In this document: positions 18,445 through 26,976 of the stretch, in pieces
How the letters are laid out: each line of letters opens with the position of its first letter
How positions within the stretch are numbered: position 1 is the stretch's first letter
Translations under genes and position numbers: made by a program
Origin: Cricetomys ansorgei
Lineage: Eukaryota > Chordata > Mammalia > Rodentia > Nesomyidae
Reading direction: 5' to 3'
Length of the DNA: 64,000 nt
Assembly (NCBI GenBank): GCA_026225945.1
Contig: JAMJFZ010001649.1
Coordinates: forward strand, 1-64,000
The notes under the pieces: generated by a model
Database searches by the model: none
What the model was told of the DNA's origin: nothing
The model's input: only the letters and a program-made list of their open reading frames with translations

Positions 18445-21400
18445 TGGAGGCCAGAAGAAGGTATGAGGTCCGTTGGAGCTGAAGTTACAGGCAAGCAACC
18501 AGACATGAGCGCTGGAAATAGAACTTGGATCCACTGGAAAAGCAGCAAGTGATCTTAACTGCTAAACCATCTCTCCAGCTCTCTCTTTTCGTTTTGCAAA
18601 TAGTGTTTCAAATGTTGCCTTCCAGTTGATCATTTAATATCCATTTATGGAGGATGGAAAGATATTAATTTAAAAAAAAACCTCGGAGCTGGAGAGAGAG
18701 TTCAGTGGGTATGGGAACTGACTACTCTTTCAGAGGACATGGGTTCAATTCTCAGTATTCATAGCATCTCACAACTGTTTGCAACTCTAGTTTCAGAAGA
18801 TTCAATGTCCTCTTCTGGCCTCCATGGGTACTAGTACATACATGTAGGCGTACACACACAGATAAAATCTTAAAAAAAAACCCCACATGATGTTGCCATT
18901 TTATGTGATTAAGCAAATCTCTCTCACTGTCTGCATTACAGTCCTACACTTGCTGGGCAAGTATCCTTATCACTCACCTACACTCCCAGCCCCTATTTAC
19001 TTTTCGGTTTTACCTGTTTCATAAATGACATTCTATTCTGAGACTACAAACCAAGCCATTTAACTTGTTTTTAGCTGTTTTGTCCTTTAGCTTTTTAAAA
19101 TTTCATGCTTAATTTACACAGACATTATCTAAGCATAATGTAACAGAAGCATACTCTAATTTTTTCAGGTGGCCAAGCAATTGACTCTATTTCCCTACTA
19201 CTTTGTTTTCAAAATATCTACTGTATCATCCAGCTCTCTATAAACAACAGTACTACATAGTCTGAAGTATTCTTGTTTCATAAGCAGTGTCCTCTGGGCC
19301 TAGAACTAAGCAGGAGTCAGTAAGTAGCTTTTGTTGTTGTTGTTGGTTTTGTTTTGTTTTTGTAGTGCTAGAGCTTAAAACTGGTGTCTTATGCATGGTA
19401 GACAAACACTTTTAACTGAGCTATACTTCCAAATCCTCAACAGATATTTTCAAATTATAGGTAAGATGAAGGCAGTTTTTATGCTAAAGCAGAAATCAGA
19501 TACATGGAATAGGTATATACCAAATCAGAACTTCTGCCCAAGTAACTTAGATTAGCCAACATGAGTGAGTCTCCCTATCTTCTGAAATGAGCTGAGCCAA
19601 ATAAAACAAAACAAACACAAAGACAAACCAAACAATAAATCTGTAGAAGCTTGAGATAATTTTGGATAAAGAAAGTTTGTATCACTTGCTGGTCAGCAAT
19701 ACTGACTTAGAGAAAGTATGTCTCCCTAAAGATGACAGAAAGCCATTACTACTTCTGTTTAAGAGCTCCAGTAATTTCTACCTGAAATTAGTGGATAGAA
19801 TCTTGGGGCAGAAGAGATCCTGTCCAACCCCTCTCATGGTTGAGCTCCTTGTATGCCCTGAACATCCTTATGTAAAGTTGTTACCCAGATTGTTTGAATA
19901 CTAACAGGATGCTTATTACTTCTAAAATTATCTTGCTTTATCACTAATAATCTTAAAGTTTCACCTTTAGGTTAGCAAAAAAATGTATTCTCTTTAGATT
20001 CAAGTCTATTGATCTGTTGATCATGGTTCCTAAGTTGTCTCTATTTCAGAAATAACATCTCATATTTCAAATGTGACTCAAATGATGTGGCTTTGACTTT
20101 TTCCTCCATATCCCAGGGATAGATAGCCTGAGCACTGCAGAATCAGGCAGGCCTGTCCTCTCCCTTGTCCCATATACTTGTACTCACATATGTTCACACA
20201 GATCATGGTAAAAAATGAGTAACTTCAACCATTGTTGACTAGGCCTTAATCCTTTTATTCCTCCCGCCCCCTTTTTTTTCCCAAGACAAGCCTGGCTGTC
20301 CTGGAACTCATAGACCAGGCTGGCTTTGATCTCAAAGATCCACCTGCCTCTGAGTGCTGGGATTGGAGCCATGTACTACCACTGCCCAGCCCTTTTGCTT
20401 TTTATTTTTCTTTTGTGTGTATGGGTGTTTTGCCTACATGTAATCTATGCACCATGTGTGTGCCAGGTGCTCAATGAGGCCAGAAGAGGGTGCTGGGTCC
20501 CCTGAAACTGGAGTTACAGTTGTGAGGTGCTATGTAGGTGCTGGGAACTAAACCTGGATTCTCTGCAAAAACAGCCAATGCTCTTGACTGTTGAGCCATT
20601 TCTCTTCACTTAATCCTTTTTACACAGCTTCTCTTAAGCCAGATTAATATAACTTCTTTTTTTTGGTTTCTTTTCAAGACAGGGTTTCTCTGTTCTAACT
20701 CTGGTTGAACTGTAACTCATTATGTAGACCAGGCTGGCCTCAAACTCACAGAGATCCACCTGCCTTTGCTCTGAGATTAAAGGTGTGCATCACCACCACC
20801 TGGCTGCATTAATGTAACTTTTACCCCAAGGCCTTACAAACTGAATTTTTGTACTTAGCAAAGATGAGTTGGTTTGTTCTGTTATTTTTATTTTTCTGCT
20901 AGTTTTGACCACTGCACCAACTCTACCAAAAACTCAAGGAATCTTGGGTCTGCATTCGATTTGACCACATCCTTTCCTGTTTTGTGTAACCTGTAATCAT
21001 GATGAGCACGTCAATGCTAAATGCCAAATGAACCAAAACCTTGTGACAGATCACCTGAGCTCAGCTCCCAAATCCATTCTCTGCACTTCAACAGTTCCCA
21101 GTTTGTGTCTGTATGATATACTTGCTTTCATTAGTCAAGATTAGGCGAGAGTTCTTCCTGGTACCTTAACTTACCTCCAGACTGGAAGGCCTTGTTTTCA
21201 TCAGCTCATCCCAGAGTCGTCGCCAGATGGCCTGAGTGGAAAGACCTGTAGGAAGAAAGATCACAGTTGGCTGCCTGCTGCCCACTATGAATGAAGTGTA
21301 TCAGCCTTTCATATTGTCTTCCATCTTCAGAGGACAATACAGAGCAGTTAAGAGCAATGACTCTAAGGACAGAGCATCTAAAGCCTATGATCATGGGCAA

Positions 21401-24400
21401 GCTACTTAATTTTTTTGTTTTCTCATCTGTAAAATGTAATTAATAATCTACGTCATTGGACTGTTGAAAATGGATTAAGTGAGTAAAGGAATTTCTCTAG
21501 GACTTCTTGGTCCATCAAGGTGACATAAATAATTAATATTAGATATTGTTTCAGTGAGGAACAGCTTGGTAAAATAGAAAAACTATCATCCAAAAGTTCT
21601 AGTTCTAGCTTGTTTGTGTCTTATCGAGTAACAGGGATAGCATAGCTGTGTTATAGCACAGTGTAGGAACAGTATCAAAAAAAGATTTGAAGGCACTTTT
21701 TTTTGGTGAGTGTTTTGCCTGCATGGATATTGCAAACCACATGCGTATCTGAAACACAGACGCCAAAAGAGGATGTCGGACCCTGGAACTGGAGTTACGG
21801 ATACTTGTTACTGCTGCGTGGGTGTTGGGACTCCAACCCAGGTTCTTTGTAAGAGTAGCCAGTGCTCTTAACTACTGAGCCATCTTTCCAATGAAGGTAG
21901 GTTTTTTTTTGTTTGTTTGTTTTGAGATGGGGTTTCATCATGTGGCCTTGGATGGCCTAGAACTCACTACGTATACCAGGCTGGCCTCATATTAATAGAG
22001 ATCAGTCTGCCTCTTTCTCCCAAGTGCTGGGATTAAAGATATGCGTCACCAGGCCCAGCTAAGGTACTTTTCTGAAAAGCATAAAGTTCTCTACTTGGGT
22101 ATCAGGTGAAAAAGTTACCTGAAGAACATCATGGTGCCTTGTTCACAATCACTGACTGAAAAAGAATAAGAAAGACACTTACCTTTTTTGAGGGCAGTTT
22201 CCTCAATCCTCTCCAGGTAATATATATTGAGAAGAGGTAAGATGCTCTGAAGTATTGGGCCTGGAAGGGCTATAAAAACCAAAACACAGAGTTTACTTTT
22301 CCCCGCCAGGGTTCTAAGCATTATCTATCTTAAGGCAGATGGAAATTCAGGGGAAAGGATGAGTTAAATAAACTGACCTGCTCATTCTTCTGCCCAAGAA
22401 GCATGGGCTATGAGTACAGTCTATGAAAACTAAGGATGACTTTTGTTCTTAAGTTCATTATACTTTAAAAACTAAACCAGTTTTTCCCTGTATTCAGGAA
22501 GTAGAGGCAGGAGGATCAGAAATTCAAAGCTAGCCTTGACTATGAAAGTTTCCTCATTATAGTCTTTTGGTTTGCCTTTACTTATTCTTCCTCCTTGGCT
22601 TCATTACAAAAAGTAGTGCTAGTCTTTAAGAAAGGGAAAGGTTAAATAATTTGTCCAATACACAACTGTATGAGTCAGGATTTGTCCAACTCTAGATACC
22701 AAGTTCTTTATCATACTCCCTCTTAGAACTAGAGAAGTTGGGAAGAACTGGTATTTGTTTTGAGTTAAAAATCTTATCCCAGCTCTTGGGAGGCTGAGGC
22801 AGGAGGATTGTTGCAAGTTCAAGGCTAGCCTGAGCTAGATAATGAGTACCAGGCCAGCCAGGGGTCATATAGCAAAATCCTGACTCACTAAAATAAAATA
22901 GGGGAGTGTGTATTGGGGGTTTGTATGAAGAGGAACTAGATAGAAATGATTGAAATGATTACTTCATGACATTAAAGCTCATGCTTGTAATTTATTTAAC
23001 AAGTATCTGTCCATAATAAGATCAGTGAATATTGTCTATTATTATGTTTACTCTGCTAATAGCATTTTTACTCTATTAAGCTTAAGATTTGTTTTTTTTT
23101 TTTGGGGGGGGGTGAGGGGGATAGGGTTTCTCTGTTGTAACTCTGGCTGTCCTGGAACTCTGTAGACCAGGCTGGCCTCGAAATCACAGAGATCTGCCTG
23201 CCACTGCCCCCTAAGTGCTGGGATTAAAGGCATGAGCCACCCCTGCCCAGCTCTTTGATCTACTTTTTAAAAATATTTTTTATTTTTAAAATTATGTGTA
23301 TACGTATGTGTCTGTATGAAGCCATGTGCTGCAGAGGCCAAAAATATTGGATCCAATAGAGCTGAACTTACAGGCAGTTTTGATCTGCTTGACATGGGTG
23401 CTGGGAACTGAACTTCTGTGCTGTGTAAAAGAAGTACTCTTCAGCACTCCCTTTTTTAAAGACAAGTTTCACTCACTCCTGGCTGGCTTGTAACCTGAGG
23501 CAATCCTCCTATCTCAGCCTCCTGAGTGCTGGGATTACAGGTATGAGCCAGCACACACAGTTCTTCCTCAGTATTTTTTCTTTACTTGAGGAATAACTGA
23601 ATCTTGAGATCTAGTATACTTTTTTTTTTTTTAACCTATTAGGTACTCAATGATGTTCACTGTACCTGTTGAATGAGAGCATTAATTTCCTGTGCTATTA
23701 TACTAATGTAGGCCTATCATCTGAATTAATTGTTTTCTTTCACTCTGCCTCTACATTCTCTCTGAATCTTGCTCTTAATGATGACATTACTCTGCTCAAA
23801 ACCTTTGAAAAGCTCTTTACTCCATTTGAGTAACCTCACATCCTGGTATTTAAGGTAGCGCACCTTATTCTACTGAACTTTTCTCATTTTACTCTTGAGA
23901 GACATGCCACAGCAGGTATCTAAGGTCAGAGGACAACTTGCAGGAGCTAGTTCTCTTTCCGCTGTGTGGGTCCCAGGAACTGACCTTTGGTTGTCAGGCT
24001 TAGCCACAAGTGTCTTACCTTCTGGGCTATCTCCCTGGCCCATTCTGTTTGTTTTTAATCTGTTTTTCACTACACTCTTGGGTTGCCTCTAATTACTTCT
24101 CCTCTCAGCAATGCTAGTCCACTCCCTCCAAGAAGCCTTTCCTGACTGTTTCTTAGCTCACCCAGTGACTTCCCTACAAAACAGCCCTGCTCCACAGGCC
24201 TCTTGGCCCCCCTGAAAGTTCTCACTGGAGTTAAGCTCTTACTGGGTGGCTATTTGCTGGATCTAGCAGCTCTCCTGTCTCTCTCAGGAATAAAGAAGTG
24301 GCGATGAGGGCACAGACATTTCTTCAGAACTTTCCCCTTTTCCTTTCCATTCTGCTCCCCTGTCTAGTTATCCCTTCACACTCACAGAAACTCTCACCCC

Positions 24401-26484
24401 GATCCACAAACTTTACTGTTCCTTTCTTTATTCTTCTTAAGACAGGCGTTTCTTTGCTTCCTTCTAGCTTATACCTTTTTTTAAAAAAATGCTTCCTCTT
24501 CGCAAGCTGGGGCCTCCATACCACTTATCTCTTCTTCTAGCCAAGATTAGCATCTCAGAATCTCCAGGCTGATGCAGGCTTCCACATTTCCAGAATGTCT
24601 CAGTACCTTTACTCAGCCCCTGAGGCCTTTCCCCCATTCCCCCAAAGGGCCAGCCTAACCTTTTTCTGCTCAACTTGGCACAGGGCCTCCACAATCTCCT
24701 CTGCTCACACAGGGCCTGAGGATTCTTACCCCTCTCTTCTCCCCCACCCCCACCTACAGGAAGGCCTTTGGGCCTTCTCGGCAGTGGTGGCCCACTTCAA
24801 CCACAAAAGGGCCTACCTGACCACTCTGTAAAGGCCTTAGAAAGTATTCTGGAGCCCCCAACCCTTCAAAACCACCACCTCATGGTTTATCAAAACCCTC
24901 AGCCTCAATTCTTAACTGACCAGGGCCTGCCTTCTGCCAAAGATGTCACCACCATTGCTGGGCCTCCTCGTGGAACATCCCTTGTACACTCCAAGGCCAG
25001 AAGCCTCCTCTAATGTTACCTCCTTCCTCCCCCACCTTCCATTTGGCCTGACCTGTGATCTAATCCAACTTCAGCCTGACTCTACCACCATTCTGTCAGG
25101 CCCATGGCCTTCCTTGTCTCTCCAGAAGCCAGGCCTGCCTCAGAAGGCCCTAACTTTCTCTTTAACTCTCTATCACTTTTCACATCGTGGACCCGTTCTC
25201 CTCATAAGTTGCCAAGGCCGCTGACCCGCGGTATCCTCAAATAGCGGGGCCTCCTTGAGACCATCTGGTTGGGGCGCACCAGGCCGCTGGCCTTAGCTGT
25301 TCAGTTTGGACCTCTTCGACAGGTCCAGCCCTTTGGTACCGACCGCTCTCAGGCCTGAGGCCTGGGTACCCTCCCATTCAGACCAAGGCCTCTTCCCCAT
25401 GACAAGTCCCATCCCATTCCGGCTCGTCAGCCCGGGATACCCTGGCCCTTGCCCCGCCTGAGGCCTCCTCGGCCCTTCCCGCCGGCCCGTCGTTCGAGCC
25501 CGTCCCCGCTTGCTGAGCCTCTCCCGGGCCCCTCCACTCACTTTCCACCCTTCACAGCCCGGGCCCATCCGATGTGCCTCCGGCGCTACCTGCTCTGCGG
25601 GCGGATCGCAGCTCAATTAGGTCCAGTGAGGTCTAGGGCGTCGGTGCGCTCCCTTCAGCCCCTGGGCCGTCAAAGAGGCCACGGCGCCCCCAGCCTTCCA
25701 GCCGATCCCCCGGCCCCGCTCCCTTGCTCTGCACTCGGCTGTCTCACCCCGCCCATCCGCTGAGGCTTCGGGAGGCTTGCTACCCGTGGTGTACCCGCGG
25801 AGAGCGGAGGCCCTGGGCCGTCAGTTTAGGTGGCCCCGGGCCTGGCCTCCTTGCTTCAGACCGGGCCTGCCAATATCGGCCCCTGCCCCGAGGCAGCCCG
25901 GCCATCCCGGCCCATCGGTTCGACATCCGAGACTCCTCAGTCCAGTCCGGCCCTATCCAGTGTCAGTTCAGAGCCCGCGGCTCCGGCCTGCCAGTCCAGC
26001 CCCTGTCGCTAGGGCCCTGCCAGCTCTGCCCCACACGGGCCTTCTGGCCTCGCCCCCCGCACCCCCCAGGGAAGCCGTGGTTCGGGTCCACTCGCTCATC
26101 TGGGCTCGGTCCTCACTCTGTCCAGCCCTGTCAGCCACGGAATTCATGCCCTAACTCAATAATCCGACTTGCAGTGCCCCGGGCCGGGCCTTGCCCCGGG
26201 CCTCTCGGCCTCGCCCCCCGCGCCCCCTAGCCGCTGGGCCGCCCCCGCTCGCTGCTGGAGGTAGCCCCCTCACTCCGCGACTTACCCCACACCCCGCTCT
26301 CCAGAACCCCCATATGGGCGCTCACCGCCCGCCCGCACAGCTCGAACAGGGCGGGGGGAGCGCTGGGGCCCGAGGCCGAGCTCTTCGCTGGCGCCGCCTC
26401 CCGGGACGTGGCCTCCATGGTCGTTGCCGCCGCTACCTCACAGAACCAGCAACTCCGGGCGCGCCAGGCCTCGGGCGCCGCCAT
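4832..26484 (-). CDS. LRRC41: LRRC41 (MUF1), complete gene, ten coding exons
   Basis: LRRC41/MUF1 is a leucine-rich-repeat adaptor that binds Elongin B/C and recruits a cullin-RING ubiquitin ligase (family knowledge). Coding exons in transcript order: 26484-26286, 22269-22183, 21245-21175, 12632-11487, 8191-7931, 6729-6565, 6474-6376, 5825-5703, 5482-5407, 5051-4832. Allowing for one missing base in exon 4 they give about 815 residues, against 812 in human. The N-terminal part (about residues 60-120, [20 protein letters not shown] onwards) holds the Elongin-binding region. Residues about 260-400 are a Ser/Ala/Arg-rich linker. The C-terminal half shows LRR cores such as [36 protein letters not shown] and LCQLDISSN. 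The protein ends [12 protein letters not shown]. It shares a promoter with UQCRH and converges on RAD54L. Oddities: the exon 4 frameshift, tandem exon 4 donors, and a microsatellite that begins at the exon 9 donor. Confidence 0.97.
5110..5328 (+). mobile_element. Nonautonomous hAT-type DNA element (URR1-like), copy 2
   Basis: Terminal inverted repeats CAGCGGTTCTCAAC and GTTGAGAACCACTG, with 8 bp flanks GTCTATAT and GTCTCTAT (one mismatch), the hAT target-site length. In LRRC41 intron 9. Confidence 0.85.
5370..5406 (+). repeat. TA/TAGA microsatellite abutting an LRRC41 donor
   Basis: TA and TAGA repeats end exactly at the LRRC41 exon 9 donor; the minus-strand GTATAT is repeat sequence. Confidence 0.9.
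5407..5482 (-). CDS. LRRC41: LRRC41 exon 9 (LRR region)
   Basis: Encodes [20 protein letters not shown] and CQLDIS. Its donor GTATAT is the first part of a TA-rich microsatellite running back to about 5370. Confidence 0.95.
5703..5825 (-). CDS. LRRC41: LRRC41 exon 8 (LRR region)
   Basis: Encodes [20 protein letters not shown] and [13 protein letters not shown]. The donor is GTGGGG, weaker than the others in this gene. Confidence 0.95.
6376..6474 (-). CDS. LRRC41: LRRC41 exon 7 (LRR region)
   Basis: Encodes [20 protein letters not shown] and [13 protein letters not shown]. The 99 bp exon keeps the phase of its neighbours. Confidence 0.96.
6565..6729 (-). CDS. LRRC41: LRRC41 exon 6 (LRR region)
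   Basis: Encodes [20 protein letters not shown], then [20 protein letters not shown] and VLQTLK. Donor GTAGGA. Confidence 0.96.
6790..6945 (-). mobile_element. B3/B2-type SINE
   Basis: Ends CTGAGTCATCTCACTAGCCC, the reversed tRNA-like head of B2/B3. Confidence 0.75.
7120..7640 (+). mobile_element. SINE cluster: B4 (B1-like + ID) then B3
   Basis: 7120-7285 is B1-like, 7288-7378 is an ID-type block (AACTCAGTGGTAGGGTGTTTG then TTCAATTCCCAGCAC), and 7385-7640 resembles B3 (CAACCTGTGGCCTCCACATG). Sits in LRRC41 intron 5. Confidence 0.65.
7931..8191 (-). CDS. LRRC41: LRRC41 exon 5 (LRR region)
   Basis: Encodes [29 protein letters not shown] and [10 protein letters not shown], ending GDEEIP. Donor GTATGC. 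Confidence 0.96.
8422..8510 (+). repeat. (TG)n(TA)n microsatellite
   Basis: A TG run of about 25 bp passes directly into a 60 bp TA run with one phase break. Confidence 0.97.
10401..10552 (-). mobile_element. B1 SINE with perfect target duplication
   Basis: Reverse B1 flanked by AAGATGACTAT at 10390-10400 and 10553-10563, an exact 11 bp repeat, so the insertion edges are certain. Confidence 0.95.
10676..10790 (+). mobile_element. MIR fragment
   Basis: MIR-like core: GGGTTTTGAAGTCAAG, TCTGGGCTTGAATACTGGCT, then the GAGAAGTCA block. Confidence 0.6.
11487..12632 (-). CDS. LRRC41: LRRC41 exon 4 (large exon, one-base deletion)
   Basis: Encodes [20 protein letters not shown] at its 5' end, a basic Ser/Ala-rich linker, then [20 protein letters not shown] and the first clear [12 protein letters not shown]. 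The frame is intact from 12632 to about 11806. It then jumps, because an A is missing (a T on the + strand near 11803-11806) where relatives read AAGKKGART. Two in-frame donors lie 12 bp apart at the 3' edge: 11487 (GTGAGC, stronger) and 11499 (GTGTTC). Confidence 0.95.
14434..14585 (-). mobile_element. B1 SINE
   Basis: Full-length reverse B1 with CTCAAGACAGGG at one end and CCACTACTGCCAGGC at the other. Confidence 0.9.
16175..16344 (-). mobile_element. B2-type SINE
   Basis: Shows GTTACAGACAGTTGTGAGAC and GGGAACTGAACCTGGGTC, ending in CATCTCTCCAGCTCC. Confidence 0.85.
16505..16676 (-). mobile_element. B2-type SINE
   Basis: Reverse B2 with TATTTATTTAAATATTTATT tail, GAGCTGACATGTGGGTGCTA and CTGAGCCATCTCTTTAGCCC. 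Confidence 0.85.
17540..17690 (+). mobile_element. B1 SINE
   Basis: Forward B1: CCTTTAATCCCAGCACTTGG, GAGGCAGAGGCAA, then CCCCCAAAATAAATAAATG tail. Confidence 0.9.
17888..18062 (-). mobile_element. B2 SINE with perfect 16-bp target duplication
   Basis: CTTCACTGGAGTTTTT occurs at 17872-17887 and again at 18063-18078. The body ends GGAGCCATCTCTCCAGCC. Confidence 0.95.
18399..18439 (+). repeat. (TG)n microsatellite
   Basis: About 20 uninterrupted TG units at the tail of a reverse B2. Confidence 0.97.
18687..18888 (+). mobile_element. B2 SINE
   Basis: Starts GGAGCTGGAGAGAGAGTTCA with CCTCTTCTGGCCTCCATGGG in the body and an A-rich tail. Confidence 0.9.
20271..20391 (-). mobile_element. B1 SINE (internally shortened)
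   Basis: Reverse B1 lacking part of the middle; CTGGCTGTCCTGGAACTCAT joins AGACCAGGCTGG directly. Confidence 0.85.
20656..20807 (-). mobile_element. B1 SINE with 13-bp target duplication
   Basis: Flanks ATTAATATAACTT (20643-20655) and ATTAATGTAACTT (20808-20820) match at 12 of 13 positions. Confidence 0.93.
21175..21245 (-). CDS. LRRC41: LRRC41 exon 3
   Basis: Encodes [20 protein letters not shown] then SSLE and ends in phase 0. Acceptor ACAG, donor GTAAGT. Confidence 0.96.
21246..22182 (-). other. LRRC41 intron 2: MIR, B2, B1
   Basis: MIR+ about 21338-21505 (GCAAGCTACTTAATTT, then CTCATCTGTAAAATG), B2- 21692-21890, B1- 21902-22060. Nothing else recognisable. Confidence 0.75.
21902..22060 (-). 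mobile_element. B1 SINE
   Basis: Reverse B1 beginning GTTTGTTTGTTTTGAGATGG and ending CACCAGGCCCAGCT. Confidence 0.9.
22183..22269 (-). CDS. LRRC41: LRRC41 exon 2
   Basis: Encodes [20 protein letters not shown] and IEETALKK, the helical Elongin-BC-binding region. Acceptor ATAG, donor GTAAGT; 87 bp. Confidence 0.96.
22270..26285 (-). other. LRRC41 intron 1: SINEs, then GGCC-rich unique DNA
   Basis: B1-like+ 22765-22900, B1- 23092-23252, B2- 23265-23450, B1-like- 23455-23565 and B3- 23890-24045 occupy the distal part. From about 24.1 to 26.25 kb I see no repeat family. This part becomes increasingly GC-rich, with very frequent GGCC cores, and merges into the CpG island. Long open frames here on both strands are a composition effect. 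Confidence 0.75.
23092..23252 (-). mobile_element. B1 SINE
   Basis: Shows the window's typical variant TTGTAACTCTGGCTGTCCTG and GAGATCTGCCTGCC. Confidence 0.9.
26286..26484 (-). CDS. LRRC41: LRRC41 exon 1 coding part
   Basis: ATG at 26484-26482 in the context AAGATGGCGGC encodes [20 protein letters not shown] and ends GVLESGVW plus one base. Donor GTAAGT. A second in-frame ATG lies 21 codons downstream, but the first matches the known mammalian start. Confidence 0.95.
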
Positions 26485-26530
26485 CTTGGGGAGGTGCGCG
26501 AGCCCGAGGGTGACACGCAAAGGCCGCCAT
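26438..26530 (-). other. Possible upstream ORF overlapping the LRRC41 start
   Basis: An ATG at 26530-26528, 46 bp upstream of the LRRC41 ATG and in another frame, opens a 30-codon frame that ends at TGA (26440-26438) inside the LRRC41 coding exon. It matters only if the transcription start lies upstream of 26530. The ATG sits in the second copy of the CAAGATGGCGGC motif. Confidence 0.35.
26477..26488 (-). promoter_or_regulatory. YY1-type motif overlapping the LRRC41 start codon
   Basis: CAAGATGGCGGC on the minus strand contains the initiation codon itself, a placement typical of YY1 sites just downstream of transcription starts. Confidence 0.6.
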
Positions 26531-26534
26531 CTTG
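26523..26534 (-). promoter_or_regulatory. Second YY1-type motif
   Basis: Identical 12-base motif 46 bp upstream of the first, on the LRRC41 strand. Confidence 0.6.
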
Positions 26535-26811
26535 AAGAGGTCAGCTCTTAGGACCGCTCCATAACAGATATAGGTAAGAACAGGAACCGTGCTAAAAGAA
26601 TGGCAAATAAATTAGCAAATATTTCAAGTCTCATAGGAAACACCATTTAGATAAATACTGTAAGTCAATGCATTTGGGCCAAGAGTGACCAAAAGGATGT
26701 TTCTTAGCAAATCCTTCACAGACATAGATACCGGCTCCCCCTGCCTCCTGCAGCTAGCGAGTGGTACAGGCCAATTTGAGCATGTGTTCGAGTCTACGAT
26801 GAGTATGCCGC

Positions 26812-26819
26812 ACTTCCGG
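26812..26819 (-). promoter_or_regulatory. ETS/GABP-type site near the UQCRH start
   Basis: CCGGAAGT on the minus strand, 104 bp before the UQCRH ATG. Confidence 0.5.
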
Positions 26820-26922
26820 CCAGGTCGCCGGATATCCGTCGAGTGACCCTTGTGAGTCCTCCTTGGTCCTGGAGTAGGTACTGTTTTTGCTCCAGGCGTT
26901 GAGTCCCGAGCAGCTTCCTGAC

Positions 26923-26976
26923 ATGGGCCTAGAAGACGAACAGAAGATGCTTACCGGATCCGGAGACCCCAAAGAG
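26923..26976 (+). CDS. UQCRH: UQCRH exon 1 coding part
   Basis: ATG in context GACATGG; encodes [18 protein letters not shown]; donor GTAAGG. Confidence 0.96.

Larger units (their letters stand above)
12633..21174 (-). other. LRRC41 intron 3: dense SINE field, no gene
   Basis: MIR- 12690-12815; B3- about 12870-12970; B2+ 13150-13230; B1- 14434-14585; B2- 14935-15055; B1- 15130-15235; B1+ 15265-15355; B1-like- 16015-16140; B2- 16175-16344 and 16505-16676; B1+ 17250-17360 and 17540-17690; B2- 17888-18062; B4- 18080-18290; TG run and B2- 18399-18582; B2+ 18687-18888; ID- 19352-19440; B1- 20271-20391; B2- 20398-20605; B1- 20656-20807. An 80-codon frame at 19662-19904 matches nothing I know. Confidence 0.75.
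26485..26922. promoter_or_regulatory. Bidirectional LRRC41/UQCRH promoter
   Basis: Only 438 bp separate the two start codons, within a GC- and CpG-rich block running from about 25.2 to 27.1 kb. The motif GCCGCCATCTTG (YY1 type) occurs at 26477-26488, over the LRRC41 ATG, and again at 26523-26534. ACTTCCGG (ETS/GABP type) is at 26812-26819 and a CCAAT at 26771-26775, nearer UQCRH. I see no TATA box. GABP and YY1 sites are common in promoters of nuclear respiratory-chain genes, which suits UQCRH. Confidence 0.75.

Noticed and set aside
19662..19904. 80-codon frame in LRRC41 intron 3
   Set aside because: No recognisable motif, no splice sites, no partner exons.
25293..26535. Several 100-170 codon frames on both strands near the LRRC41 promoter
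   Set aside because: GC-rich CpG-island DNA is poor in stops; composition is Pro/Arg/Gly noise and frames overlap on both strands.
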